Notes: generated from the sequence alone by a model not told the origin. Counted from the first letter of the stretch, positions 44,140-57,057 are shown. The stretch: 64,000 nt of DNA from Loripinus fragilis (GCA_964019695.1 CAXHUL010000216.1:133759-197758); one strand, 5' to 3'. Numbers and translations are program-made.

Positions 44140-45565
44140 TACATCTTATGTGATATGATGACCTTTTTGTTGGACAACAGTTTTATTCGATTTGGCACTA
44201 AGCTGTATAGACAAGTAGTTGGAATCCCTATGGGCACTAATTGTGCTCCCCTGGTTGCAGATTTATTCCTGTTTTGTTAAGAGAGGGAATTTATTTAGTC
44301 TCTTTCTGATGATAAACAGGCTGATGTTATTGGTGCGTTTAACACTTCATCTAAATATTTGGACGATATTTTAAACATTAATAATGTTTATTTTGACAAT
44401 ATGGTAAGTCAAATATAACCTTCAGATCTCCAACTTAATAAAGCCAATACCTCTGATACTGAAGCCGCATTTTAGACTTGCATTTGTCAATTTCTAAAGA
44501 TATTGTTTTTACCAAAATTTATGATAAACCTGGCGACTTTGATTTTGAAATTGTCAATTTCCAATTTTTAGATGGTGATGTTCCTCGCTCTACATCCTAT
44601 GGAGTCTATATCTCTCAACTAATTCGTTTTGCTAGAGCATCTAGCTATGTTACTGACTTCAACACTCACAATAAATTGTTGACTCAGAAACTTCTTAAAC
44701 AAGGCTATCGGTATCATAAACTTCGCAAAACCTCTTCTAAATTTTACAGACGAAACTATAATTTGATATCTAAATTCCAAGTTGGACTTAAATCTCTCAT
44801 GCGTCAAGGACTTTCGGAACCTGATTCCTATGGTGACTTGGTGTATAAACTGAATAACATTGTTGGCTCTAATAATTTTTCAGTGCAGTTCATCACGATA
44901 ATATCCCATTATAAAAAGATTGGCTATGACATTAATGTGTTTCAACAGACTGCATGCTTGGTGGTCAACCCAATCACGGTTGGCAACTTTGCTTTCCTTT
45001 TTAATTGCACGCCAGTGGGTCGATATTAAGACTCTATGACGGTTCCAACTTAAAGACTTATCTATTGATGAGACGGTAGGGGCCTGATACTTTGGCTGTT
45101 TGTCGAGCTCTCCGAGGTTTACCTTTGGATTCCTTTTGCTCCGGTATTCAGTTTTACTTATCTTTGCTTCATCTCCTTTTTATATCTTGATTTTTATGTT
45201 CTGAGAGATGATGGATTGATAAGTTAGGGGTCTTTCATGCAAACCAAATATCTATGTGTCTTGATCCACATCTGAATTAAGGGTGAGTTTGGCGCTGTTA
45301 AACCGGTTTAAGCCTTCCAGTAAAATATTTTACTGACCGTTCCAAGGCGGTACTTCTTTTGTGGATCTTTTTTTTCTGTCTTGTGTTTGCTATGCCTTTG
45401 TGAGCGTCTGTTTATATGTGCCTTGTGGTCACCTGCTGGGAAAGGGCTGACCTCTTGGCTCTCGTTTGTGGTGTGCAACTGTGAGTTTGTCACTTTCCCA
45501 TTGGTATCCTGGGTCAGGTGTGGTACTTGATTTTATCGATTCCTGATCTTTGCACCCTGACTTAC
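44140..45565 (+). mobile_element. Penelope-like element, subfamily A
   Basis: Starts with DNSFIRFGTKLYRQVVGIPMGTN, an RT fingers/palm stretch, then CAPLVADLFLF and the active site YLDD (about 44360). Several stops are present (44279, 44417, 44475). The longest open part is 44478-45029. The 3' tail (45300-45565) has the family signature GACCGTTCCAAGGCGGTAC and ends at CTTAC. It lies head-to-head with a subfamily B tail at 44044-44138. Confidence 0.65.
44478..45029 (+). pseudogene. Reverse-transcriptase C-terminal fragment (Penelope-like)
   Basis: 183 codons downstream of the YLDD region. Conserved blocks are KIYDKPGDFDFEIVNF, SYGVYISQLIRFARASS, LLKQGYRYHKLRKT and CLVVNPITVGNFAFLFNC. The opening ATG is internal. 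I see no GIY-YIG endonuclease after it. The same blocks recur, more degraded, at 57280-57762 (plus) and 53640-54214 (minus). Confidence 0.65.
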
Positions 45566-45589
45566 CTTCATAAACGAACAGCACGAATC

Positions 45590-45925
45590 ATTTTAAATGC
45601 ACCTTACGATACAGCCTCTTCTGATAATGTTCAACGCTTTAGGATGGCCAAACATAGAAAAACGACATAGCTATAATAAGGCTGTGCTTACATATAAGGC
45701 GCTTAATAATTTCACGACTTTATATACTGGTATATATATCTGAACTACTAATACCTATGTCAGAAACACATAACCGAACGCTAAGGTCAACTTAGCAGTA
45801 CCCTGATCGAAAACGGCAATAGTTGATGGCTCGTTCACATGTACTGCACCACGATTGTGGAATCAGCTACCTGAGGTTATCAAAAAAGCATTTTCCTTAA
45901 AGAGACTAAGTCTGCAACTATGAAC
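45590..45925 (+). pseudogene. LINE reverse-transcriptase C-terminal remnant
   Basis: Degraded frames give YKALNNFTTLY, then SFTCTAPRLWNQLPEVIKKA, the same family region as at 3575-3916 but from a different lineage. It directly follows a Penelope-like 3' tail. Confidence 0.6.
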
Positions 45926-47431
45926 ATTTTTCAATTTTTTTTTACTTTCTTTTTAAATCACTTGTAAAAGTAGAATTAAGTTATGTTTTCACAATAAATC
46001 TGTTCACTATAGCTGAAAACTGCACGGAAAAGGGAATTATCTTATAAAACAGGTGTGTTTTTGCTGTTATTTTGATACTGATAATTTGTTAAGATTTATG
46101 AAATTGGTTAAATGTATACATGAATTTTAGTGTGTTTTTTTACTGTGTTCTTGAAAAATAGAAGCATAAGTTCTAAAATTAAAAGATCAAAAGTTACAGA
46201 CTATGCAAGTCAAAAAGTTTATATTTAATGAATGATTTTAACTTTTACCATGTAGTTTTAAATCATTTCATAAATTTTAATGCTCGTTTATCAGTTTTTA
46301 CATCTATGCGTACAATTAACATGACCAAATGCTGCAAAATGTTTAATACGCTCGTTTATACTTAACATATTCTATCTTTTTATCATATGTTTAACTTGTG
46401 TATATACAACTGCTTGCCAAATTATCTCTAGTGGACGATTTTTGTCATAATAAATACATACCCTATGTACTTAAGATCTGATGTTGCAATGTATTAAAAG
46501 GTGCAAATCATTATTTTTCTATGTTTTATCAAAGCGCATGTATAGCACTGTAGCAACAAAGCATTGTATCTTGAAACTGATTTCATTACTGGCGAAAATC
46601 TGGCATGTCATCTTAAATTTAGCAAAGCCACCATTAGTTCTAATTACAGCTTGGATTCTTTTTGGCACAGCTGAATGCATGACTTCTAGGTCATTCAAGG
46701 AGCACCAAATTTGATAGTGATTTCTCAAAATGTCTGTCTTTTATATTTGACATCCGACCAACGTGAAGATTACCAGTGCTACAGTAAGTGACTATGGGGC
46801 TCAGATTTACACTGTAATATGGAAAATAATAAAAAAAAATATCAATACCCTGGTTCCTGGTGAACGTGTGAATATTTTGCATAGATATTGGAAGGCGTGT
46901 TCTCTTGTTGAATGATTGGGAAATAGTGCATTCAAATTGGAGTTTAATATCGCTTATGATATTATATGCCTTACTGGTGATTGTTTAATTTACAAGATTA
47001 AGTTGAGGAACCCCTTTTAAAATCACAAGATAGTCCCCCCTTACTACGACTCCCAGTAGATTTTTTACACATCTCTCAATGTAATGTGGATTGAATAGTT
47101 CGTGTTTCAGCCACCAGATGGGAATAGGTTTGCGATGGGAATAGGTGTAGAATGTGGATTCACCTGAAAGCTGACATTTTCCAATCTTAGTACAATTTCA
47201 AATCCTCTTGGCTAATTTAACTGGTTGGCAGTACTTTCTTTTTGGTCGTTCTTCTTATAATGGGCTCTTACTATGTAGCATCCAATTTGAACATCCAAAA
47301 ATGTACTTAAACCACCTTTTCAAAGTAATTATGTAATATTTTAAAATTTGTGCAAGCTCTAATGCACAAATAATAAAGTTAATCAAGTGATTCATTGTTA
47401 ATACACTCAATAGCTTAAATTCATAAAGTAT
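45926..47431. other. Spacer with a possible transposase remnant
   Basis: Only the Tc1-like fragment at 46519-46728 is suggestive. Confidence 0.5.
46519..46728 (-). pseudogene. Possible Tc1-type transposase C-terminal remnant
   Basis: WCSLNDLEVMHSAVPKRIQA followed by VIRTNGGFAKF resembles the end of Tc1 transposases (MPRRxxAVIxAxGGxTKY). Short, without detectable TIRs, so tentative. Confidence 0.35.
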
Positions 47432-50400
47432 TAGTCTGACAGAATTTAGGCGAATTTTAGGAGGACCTGGAACTTGATTTTAACCTTTTTTCTTTGTTGA
47501 TTCTGGTAGTGCATACATTGTACTTGAAAAATCCGAGTGATGCCACGCTGGCATCATTGAGCATTTCGATATGTTCAAGATAGCGTCCAAGATGGAGGTC
47601 AATTATACCTGAAAAAATTGGGTGATATGGAAAAATGTCTCAAACCAATTTTCTCTCTTAAACTGTAAGCTATGAAGTTGGAATCTAGTTGAGGACACTT
47701 AGCTTGTAACCAAATAAAATATAAAATAAGAATGCAAACAAAATGGCCGCCAAGATGACAGTTTATTAAAAAAAATATAAGAAAATTTCCACTGAGACCG
47801 ACAAACACCAGGGATTTGCATGCAAAATGCTTATTTTACTGATTCTTGAATCACAGACATCATCCCTGTAACATCCCAGTGATGTTATTCACGCATCACT
47901 CAGAATTTGATATATTCAAGATGGCGTCAAGATTAGTAGCCGACGAGTTTTACAAAGCGGTGTGAGTGGCACCTTACCTGTAGGCATGTCTGGTGGATAT
48001 GTAACAGACCCGAAGTCTTGCCTGTATCTTAATAAATGAACCCAACATGCATGTCTGATGGGGTTGCTGTATAAGCAAGCATACCCGAGAGTGTGCCTCG
48101 ATCAGCTGACATGTACAGGTAGCACCAGACTTGTAATCATCCTTTTTCCATCTGCCTTCTACAAGTAAAATGTCGGCTGCAGTGGCAACGGACCAGCGGG
48201 CCTGGCCTATAGTGAGATACCATGCTAACAGGCATTGCCTATAGTGAGGCACCACACCAAGAGGTATTGCTAATAATGAGGTACCACTCCACCAGGCATA
48301 GCCTAGAGTAAGGCACCACACCAGAAGGCATGGCCTACAGTGAAGCACCACACCAGAAGGCATGCCCTATAGTGAGGCACCACACCAACAGGCTTGGCTG
48401 ATAGTGAGACACCACACCAGAAGGCATGACCTATATCTATGCACCACACCAGCAAGCACGGCTGATAGTGAAGCACTACACCTAATGACATGGCCTATAG
48501 TGAGGCACCACACCGGCAGGCATGGCAGATACAATAACAGCAGGTATGGCATATAGAGAAGCACATCAGCATACATGCAGGATTGAGTGGCAAAAGATCG
48601 ACAGGCAGTCTGATTGAGTGGCAATGGTCCAGCAAGCATCAATCTTGCAGCAGCACTCAACCAGTAACCATGTTTGAACAGCGGTGGTGCAGTTACACTA
48701 GACCAACAGGCATATATGCTGCAGTTGTAGCCGAGTGGCACGCGACAGGCAGGATTGATGTTGTATTGACAATGTAGCTATCTTGCTCGATAAAGTTTTA
48801 CAGTGCTAGTTGGCATGTCTGATGGGAGAGGTATCGGTCGATTAGCTTTCTCTTTTATGTTCAATGGACCAGAAGGCATGTCTGATGGAATGGTACCAAG
48901 TCCACAGGCATAATTTGTTGAAGTTTCAACGAACATCAGACATGTATTGCCCCCAGGTCATCACATCAGTCATCCTTACCATCACACGTGTTTCATTATG
49001 TCATACTGAAACAGCAAACATACCTGTGAAAGGGACTTGTGACCAACAACAGGCATGTGTGTTAGTTACATCGCACCAGCAATAATTTATGTGTTACAAT
49101 TGCACCCGACTAACAGGAATGCCAGGTACTGTTAAACTTGACTTGCTAGCATGCCTGTTGAATCAGCCCCAGTGTACATGTCTGTTCTACTTGCACCAGA
49201 CCAGCAGCCCAGCCATCATTGCAATAGGATAAGCAGACATTATTTACCATTGTGCATGTTTGATTATGTGGCACAGGACCAGCACACATATCTGAAAACA
49301 AGCATTTTTCTGTAATAGCTTCATGAGACTAGCAGGCCTGTTGCAGTACCCATGTTTTTAAACTTTACTCTTAACAGGCAGGCATGTTTGTTACACCATG
49401 CAAGTCTGTTACAATTGCAATCGAGCAGCATACATGTCTGTTATAGTTGCATTTCACCAGCAGATATGTTTGGATCAGTTGCAACTGACTTGCAAGCACA
49501 TCTGTAGTTGTGAGGCTGAAGCAGCAAGTATATGTTACATTTTCCCCAGACCTGCAGTTATGTCCTTATGATCGTACTAAACAACGGGCTGCTAAGTACA
49601 ATTGCACCAGACCACCAGTCATGTCTTAATTAGTTGCATACTATCAGTATACATGTCTGTTACAGCTTCATATTATCAGCATCCATGTACATATTTCAGA
49701 TATCATATTTTACAACAACCATCCATCAGCCATTGCCTGTAGCAATTGCATCTGACCATTTGTCATGTTTTCACAGTTGCTTCTAACTAGCAGTCATGTC
49801 TGTTAAACTTGCGCCTACAAGCATGCATGTCTGATACACTTGCACAGGACCAGCATTAATATTTGTTATAGTAGTATCCAACCATCTGTGCTGTCTGTTG
49901 CACTTGCAACATGCCAGTAAAGTTAGAAATGTGTGTTACAATTGCACCGGACCAACAGGCTTGTATTTTACAGTTACACCCAAACAGTAGCCAAGATGGT
50001 TAGGAACATCTAAAGCATGCAGATATCTTACTCAGGTTTTTATGTTATCACAATGCACTCCATTAAGTAAATTGTGTTTTCTCTCTTTTTTGTTATTTTA
50101 TCCATCCGTCCATATACAACTTTCCAGCTAAATGTTTTCGGCTTATTGATTCAAGAAAGGTTTGTACTTTGATCAAACACTCTGTCACAAAAGTTTTCAG
50201 TGATAGCTTCTGTTCAGCATACCCTGGCATTTATCACTTCATTGTTTTCCCAAATTAGGAACTGTTAAAAGAATAATAATTCATGGTAGTATCAAACCAG
50301 GCCAAAAGTGATCTGGAAAGTGGTGCATGTATTGATTGATACCATAACCAGAACACATAATCATTTCGAAAAATTGGAGTCTGTGTTATTTTTTCTGTGC

Positions 50401-51229
50401 ACTGTATCATACCAAAAATATGTGATTCCCCACCCTGTAATTGCTTCCATCTTGGACGTCATCTTGAATATTTTACAACGCTGAAAACAACATCTCTAAC
50501 AGGCCAGTCAAATTCTCCAAATACAACCGCTGCTGAAAACTAGTTTTTAAGTGCGATTTTGATTTTAGGTTGAATTTCGCTTTAAAATGGTGGCCATCTT
50601 TGGAACCATCTTAAATATGCCAACCTCCTGAATCAAGCCAATACTCCATTTCAATCGTTGGTATTATTGGGTCTCTAAACATCCATACAAAGTCAAAATT
50701 ATTTTTAATGCTTAATATTATGTTTGATGGTCAAGTACGTCATAGCAACCTAACTGACGGCAATCTTGGATGCCATCTTTAAAATTTAAACCGTCTGAAT
50801 CATAACTATGATTCAAATAATCTTTGTATCATTAAATCCACAAAGTAAAAAATTAACATGTTTTTATCGAGTATCTTGGTCATATAGGTCTTAGAAGCCT
50901 AATTGACGGCCATCTTGGACGCCATTTTTAATATTTCAACCTGTTAGATCAAACCAATGATTTCCATTTTAATCGTTTGTGTCACTGAGCCACTTAACAT
51001 CCATAAAAAGTCAAAATTAAAATGCTTTTGATCGATTATGTTGGTCATATAGGTCTTAGAAGCCTAAATGACAGCCATCTTGGACGCCATCTTTAATATT
51101 TCAAAACGCTCAATGATACCAGAGTAGCATCAGTTGGATTCATCAAGTCCAATGCCTGAACAAAAAGAATCAACAAAGAAAAAAGTTTAAAATCAAGTTC
51201 CAGGTCATTCTGGTTTTCTACCAGACTAT
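47432..51229. mobile_element. 3.8-kb structure with inverted arms and internal minisatellite
   Basis: Outer arms are inverted: GACCTGGAACTTGATTTTAA near 47465 mirrors TTAAAATCAAGTTCCAGGTC near 51188. Homology continues inward for about 150 bp (GGCATCATTGAGC / GGTATCATTGAGC and CAAGATAGCGTCCAAGATGG). Each arm has extra copies of an AAGATGGCGTCCAAGATGGC-type motif. On the right they recur at 50451, 50590, 50762, 50911 and 51075. The centre (47985-50030) is the minisatellite. There is no coding sequence. The shape resembles foldback elements, but no TSD is evident. Confidence 0.5.
47985..50030 (+). repeat. Degenerate 32-bp minisatellite
   Basis: At 48205-48540 units of exactly 32 bases recur in register (AGTGAGGCACCACACCAGAA plus GGCATGGCCTAT and variants). 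Toward 50030 the array decays to CAGCAGGCATGTCTGTTACA-like units with loose spacing. Open frames on both strands (for example CLLVWCLTIGHA repeats) are by-products of a period that is not a multiple of three. Confidence 0.8.
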
Positions 51230-53161
51230 ATACATGGCTTTATAGATGACCACCACAGTTTTCTTTGCCGCGCTCCTTATAAGCCCATAATTCAAAATAG
51301 AGTTTTGATAAGCAACTTTGATTTACTTTTACTAAAACATATAATCAACGTTTTAAGAAGTTAAAACTTGATACAAAACACCTGCAAGAACAATCCATAT
51401 TTTTACTCTCTGTAACTAGATTTATCGTACGTGTAGGAGTGTTACGATGCAGAAATGGTAACAAGGCAGAAACAGTGGTAGTTGCGTATACACATGGATA
51501 CGCAAAGTGTTGGATATGCGCCTATATGCACTTGTCCTATTAGTTAATGGTACCTTTTCTAAACATAAGGGCGGTTTGTCCAAGATTGAACTCTCCGCAC
51601 CTATATTTGGAAACTTGATTATTCTCGAAAGTTGAAGGTTTTGTATTTTATCGCATTTCATGCTGATATTTGGCTATATATAGCTACAATTTTAATACGC
51701 GTCAGACTAGCTAGTCTGGCCCAGAAAATATGCACAATCTAGTTTCGGTTCTTTGGTGCAGTCTTTGCTTCCAAAGGATACCCTTTTAAGAACATAATTA
51801 ATTAACGAAAACCTTTCGAAAGGTACGTTGGTAGAGAAAATATTCTTTCAGGAGGCAGGTACGTGAAATTCTTTCTATGTTGATACAGTATGCAGGTACG
51901 AGATTGTCTCGTAGACAAAACGGTGGCCAAGGTAGCGTTAATACGTTACGTTGACACTGCGTTATTCTACGTGTACTTGGATTTTTTGAATGGGATAAGT
52001 ATCAGTAAATGTAAACTATGAAACGATCTAGATTGCGTGACCTTAAAGGGAAAGAGGCCACGATTCTCGACGTTTCAGCTACGTTAACGTCGCAAACCTA
52101 GGTGACTTATATTAGCTCATTGTATCCAAGCGAAGGGTTGTATTGATAGTGCGTGGATTTGTTCGTTTACTGGAGTGGAGGTATTTGGTTACTACCGAAA
52201 CATGTTGGTCACTACTCCGTATTCCCTGGACTATGATTTTACTTTATTTGCAGGTGCATCCATAGACGGATCCATCTGAATCGCAAAGGGGCCATTAGCC
52301 ATACACCCAAGGATGAGGGCTAATTGGGCGCTTATGGGGTTGGGCAGGTTTAGAACAGATCAAAATGGACTTTCTATTTTGTATATTGAAACGAACAACT
52401 CCACTACGCACAGCAGAGAGATTCTGGTTAACAAATATTCTATCAGTAGATTATTTTTTACAGAATTGTCTCTATGTGTGTCCCCTCCGACACTGGGGAG
52501 AAATAGGCCATAGAAGCCAGAAGTTTCTATTATCTAAGGGCGCAGAGATAGTTTGTCTCCTTGGACCACTAACAGAGTGAGGAACAGTTCCCCTTGCCAG
52601 ATCAAGAGTCTTCGGCTGCAAGAGGATATATATTAAACTGACCTGAGTGTCAGTAAAACGCGTTAAAGCTGGCATACGAAATACAAATATAAAATAGACT
52701 GACCCTAGTGTCAGGAAAGCGTGATCAGTAAATAAATAAAAAGGTACGATCATCCCAAAATAAAGACATATTAGTCTGAAGAAGCCACAAAAGAACCACT
52801 AGAACGTGACGAAGTGCTCATGAGAATTATTTAGTTGGGTTGTGTGTGGTTTTACGTTAGCTGAATGTAATTTTATTCTTTCGTCTTGACTGTCTTTATG
52901 ACGTAACAACGGTGTCAGAGAAGTAGGATTTTTAAGGTTTTATTTGCAGATTTCTATGCTTTGACTTTTCCACGGGCATACACTAGTCTAGTTTTGCTAA
53001 ACATAGAGATTGGTTGTTATTTTTGAAAACAACAACACTCAGTAACCATTGCATGGGTTCCCTGTGATGAAGTGCGACATATGTATATAGTCATCACGTT
53101 AAAATTCTGAGGGGACCCAGGTTTTCTTAATCTGTGGATTGCCACACGTGTATAAAAAACA
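51230..53161. other. No feature seen
   Basis: Slightly more GC-balanced DNA. Overlapping frames at 52313-52753 show no family motif. Confidence 0.5.
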
Positions 53162-56100
53162 GTAAGTGATTATCAACAGGAAATACCACAATCACAAACC
53201 GCAGAAAACCATGTGGCACAGCGAGGAAGAGCCGCTCAACCATCACGAGACACCAGAAAGACAAATTAAGCAAAGCAACCAGCTCTCTTTTCCCCAAGAT
53301 GATTGCAATACTAGAATGGACATAAAGTAACGTACAACAAAACATAGAACAATTACAGACTCCCACAATGGGAGTAACAATAAACAAAAAGTCAACAACA
53401 ACAGAACCACCGCCTTAGAACGGACATCAGCCTTAGCCACCGGGGGGCTTAAATGCATTTTACTGGTACCAAATCTACGCTCTAGATTCTGCTGTTGTTG
53501 AAGTACAAGAAACGTTCAGCTCGCATGGAGAGCATCTAACTAATGCTGTGTATCATCATGGAGAAACACTCTAATCAAATAACACACCATGATGAAACAA
53601 AAAAAATGGCTCATGACTCACAGATAGTCAGAGCTATAGAGCTCAAGAAAACCTCAAGTTGAGCCACGGTGGGTCCAGCTTCAGATAAGCATCAGGCACC
53701 AACCCACCGATTAAATATTTACGTCAGAGCCGTCATAGAGTCTGAGACCTGACCCACCGTCGTGCAATTAAAGAGGACATCATAGCTATAAACCCTGATT
53801 GGGTTTAAAACAAGGCATGCAGACTGTCGCATGATATCCAAGCTATATCCAACCCTTATATAACGTTGTACTATCTTCTTGAATTGATCACAAAAAATAG
53901 GTTTTCCAACAATTCGTTTGAATTTATAAACTAAATCACCATAAAATATAGGTTCTGATATGCCGTGTTACAGAAGAGGTTTTAACCCAATGTTGTATTT
54001 AACAATTAACTCTGAATGTCTGTGGTAGAATTTAGAAAAATGCTTTTTGAATTTTTCGAACCTTGTTTTAATAACTTAGCAGTTAAAATAAGTTTCTGTT
54101 GCTGAAGTCATCAATATTAGAACACACTCTAGCAAAACGAATAAGCTGAGAAATATATACACCATAGAAAAGAGAGCGAGGAACATTTCAATCAAGAAAT
54201 GGGAAATTTACTAGTTATCCCCACGATTTTTTAAAAAAGCCAAGGGGATATTGTAATCGCCTTTGTCTGTCTGTCTGTCCGTCCATCAATCCGTTATGCT
54301 ATCTACTCCCTAACCATAGGACGAAATTCAACCAAATTTGGTGTGTGAGTTACTGACATGAATGTGTGGGGGGGGGGGGGTTGCAACGTCAACTTTTGTA
54401 TTGGCCCCGCCCCCTGGGGCCATGTGGAGGGGTCAAAAATTCAAATATCATTTAACTTCAATTACAATGTCAATTTCAAAGATTTATATACCAAACCTTG
54501 TGTGTGTTCTCACAAATGAAAGATACAAAACATATCAGACAGGATTTTCATTCTGTCCCCTGGGTCATGCCCCAAGGGTGGGACTTTGGGGCGCTTGGGG
54601 TGCCCAGGGGGTTATTTTTTTTTCAAACATGGTCATGTGGTATATCGTATCGACGGGGATGACGAGCAGAACAGAATGCAAGTAAAATTGTCATCCTAGG
54701 GTTAAACTGGTGACCTTTTGGTGAGGTCAAAGGTCATATTTCCTTAAATTTTGGTTACCATGTCAATTTCAAATATTTCTATACCAAACTTTGTGTGTGT
54801 TCTCTCAAATGAAAGATACAAAACAAATCAGACGGGAATTTTATTCTGTCGCCTGGGTCATGCCCCAGAGGTTGGACTTTGGGGCACTGGAGGTAGCCAG
54901 GGGGTCAAATAATTTTTTCAAACATGGTTTTGTAGCATATTAAATCGACGGGGATGACAAGCAGAACAAAATGCAAGTAACATTTTCATCCTAGGGTCAA
55001 ACTGGTGACCTTGGGGTGAGGTCAAAAGGTCAAATATCATTAACATGTCAATTTCAAAGATTTGTATACCAAACTCTGTGTGTGTTCTCACAAATAAAAG
55101 ATAGAAAACATATTGAACATAATTTTCATTCTGAAGCCAAGGTCATGCCCCGGGATGGGATTGCGGGGTGCTGGGTGAGTCAAAACTTTAGCGTGGGGAT
55201 TTGCGATGGCGTCCCATCAACTGCGCGCTTTAGTTCCAAAATTAAAATCATCCCGTTTATCATAAATTTTAGAAGAAACTATGCCATTTGTTATTGACAA
55301 GTTCAAGTCCAAAACGGAGCTTCAGTATCAGAAGAATTCGCCTTATTTAACTGAAGTTCAGTGGGATTTATCTGACCTACCATTTGTTCAAAATAAGGAA
55401 TATCAGTAAGTCCTTTAAATATCTGGAGGTTGAGTTAAAAGCTTCATAATATCAGTTTGATAATTGTCTGACAGAGACAACATAAAGTCTATCGCAGAAC
55501 AAAACAAATACAAATCTGCAACAAGAGGAGCACAATTAGAACCTATTAATTAATTCTGTTAGTTTGTCTTTGATTAGATTATGAGGCAATGTAGTATAGA
55601 GAGTAGAGAAATCGTATGTAGACAAACCAGATGCTAGAAAACCTCTAGACTTCAATTTATTTAAAACTTTTCACCTGAATTTTTAAGACACCAAAATCAT
55701 TTTTACCATTTCGTTCATAAACTGTTGTACAATATTTAATTACATGGTTTTTAATCGCAGTGAGGCAAGAAGTCAAAATAATAGACAACTCAGTAGTTGT
55801 ACATGCACTAGAGAAACCCAAGGGAAAATTGTCAGAGTTAATTATTAGACGTGTTTAGACCCATATGCTTGTGAGTTTACCTGTGTTCTCTGTTTCTATT
55901 AATTAAGGATATGGATTTGAATATTTTTCCAATCGCCTGACGGTATTGATAGTTTAAATCACCTCAGGGACGTCATACAGTGTGACGCCATTCAACTGAT
56001 TTTTCTTATCAATAGAAATTCATATTAAGATTTTTGTAGTCAATTATTATGTTTTGCTAAGACAAGTGATTTTTGACTAGACCGTAATGTGTTAAGAGAA

Positions 56101-56250
56101 ACACAGCATAAGCACTAATAGCTTTATGTAAAATACGCAAATAACGAAGGACGTTTTTGTAGTCAAGTAGGCGTAAGTGTAAGGCCTATTGAAGCTTTAT
56201 AAGTATCCTAGATACTTTTTCGTCGAAATCCCTTGTAAAGACCTATGAGG
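53162..56250 (-). mobile_element. Penelope-like element, subfamily B, split by a Helentron-like insertion
   Basis: On the minus strand, 56250 to 55234 carries the upstream RT region (FSSACTTTELSIILTSCLTA, LKSRGFLASGLSTYDFSTLY, NCAPLVADLYLFC and the KIYDKRDDFNF block). From 54214 to 53640 the RT resumes exactly downstream (FPFLD, FYGVYISQLIRFARVCSN, FYGDLVYKFKRIVG). The 1019-bp element at 54215-55233 sits between. A 3' tail runs to 53162 and ends in ATAATCACTTACT. The coding frame is heavily degraded. It is longer at the 5' side than the other copies. Confidence 0.66.
54215..55233 (+). mobile_element. Helentron-like non-autonomous element (HINE family 1, copy B)
   Basis: Begins TTATCCCCACG. 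Near its right end are AGCGTGGGGAT (55190-55200), a GATGGCG-type imperfect stem-loop (55205-55217) and about 15 further bases. This asymmetric arrangement (inverted repeat terminal on one side, subterminal with a hairpin on the other) is typical of Helentron-derived elements. The interior holds tandem units of about 260-300 bp with G/C-rich patches (CCTGGGTCATGCCCC). It interrupts Penelope-like RT sequence, so the ends are well bracketed. Confidence 0.68.
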
Positions 56251-56324
56251 CCGTTTGCATTTTTTTGGCCCGGACTAGTTTCTTAAATGCTGTATTCGTG
56301 AACTTTATTTATGTCTTAAGCCCA

Positions 56325-57057
56325 AGTTATTTAAAGCCCTAGGTGAGTTAGCCGACGAGGCGGATTTGTTTGCCTATGCGAAGGGGGCAGTCCCCATGTG
56401 CTTTTCAAAAGGTCAACATGAGAATAAAGGTGTAGGTTAAGCCCAGCCCAAGGTAGTGCCCAAGCAAGATCAAATGCCAGTGGTTAAATGTAAGATTTGT
56501 GGCAAGCCCCATCTCACCTATAAATATTGGCATGACCCAGACAATAAGAAAGTTGCTTCCAGTGCAGAATTTAATTCTCAGTATAGGGGAGATAATTTAT
56601 ATAGGGATCAGGATAGAAAGTTTGGTCACAGTGTACAGCGTGACAATTATTATGACAATAATTACAGAATCGACCATCAGGTCAATTTTTGTAAAAGTGA
56701 TTGGAAATGTTTGGACGTAGGAAAATTTCAGGCTAAATTAAATACTCAAATTTCTTCAAAAGGAGAATTGACCAATCAAGATAGTAATGGCACTTGTCAA
56801 CTTCCACGGTCAAGGTTGCCTATAGCGGTAGGTACCGTAAATGGTAAACCGGTTAGAGTTTTGAGAAATACAGGTCGTAAAGGGGTAGTTTTCAGGTGAA
56901 GCTTAGTTTCTGATGGTCAAATGTTAAATAAGCAGTCTGGTGTGACTCTTATCAACACTTATAATCAGAGATGTCCTGTGGCCCATATTAATATTGATTG
57001 TCCATTTTCTAGAAGTATTATGGATTCATTGTGTAATGATGATCCATCACATGACTA
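56325..57057 (+). pseudogene. Second Gmr1-like family: Gag knuckle and protease fragment
   Basis: Reads through LADEADLFAYAKGA (end of capsid), a degraded zinc knuckle (CKICGKPH, last Cys lost), a hydrophilic spacer and a retroviral-type protease. The active-site triplet DTG is mutated to NTG (VRVLRNTGRKG). Open for 147 codons at 56456-56899, then a single stop before the protease continues (SLVSDGQ, then CPVAHINID). The match ends at DPSHD (57055), where a Penelope-like copy begins. The protein is unrelated in detail to the 10397-17144 element but has the same domain types. Confidence 0.62.

Noticed and set aside
48190..48560. CRISPR-like array of 32-bp repeats
   Set aside because: The whole 32-base unit repeats with drift. 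There are no unique spacers between conserved repeats, and the genome is eukaryotic.
48303..48741. Cys/Trp-rich minus-strand proteins (CLLVWC repeats)
   Set aside because: They are translations of the minisatellite and appear in several frames, with no start context.
52313..52753. Overlapping 66-93 codon frames on both strands
   Set aside because: No family motif, no splice pattern and mutual overlap. Chance in a slightly GC-richer stretch.
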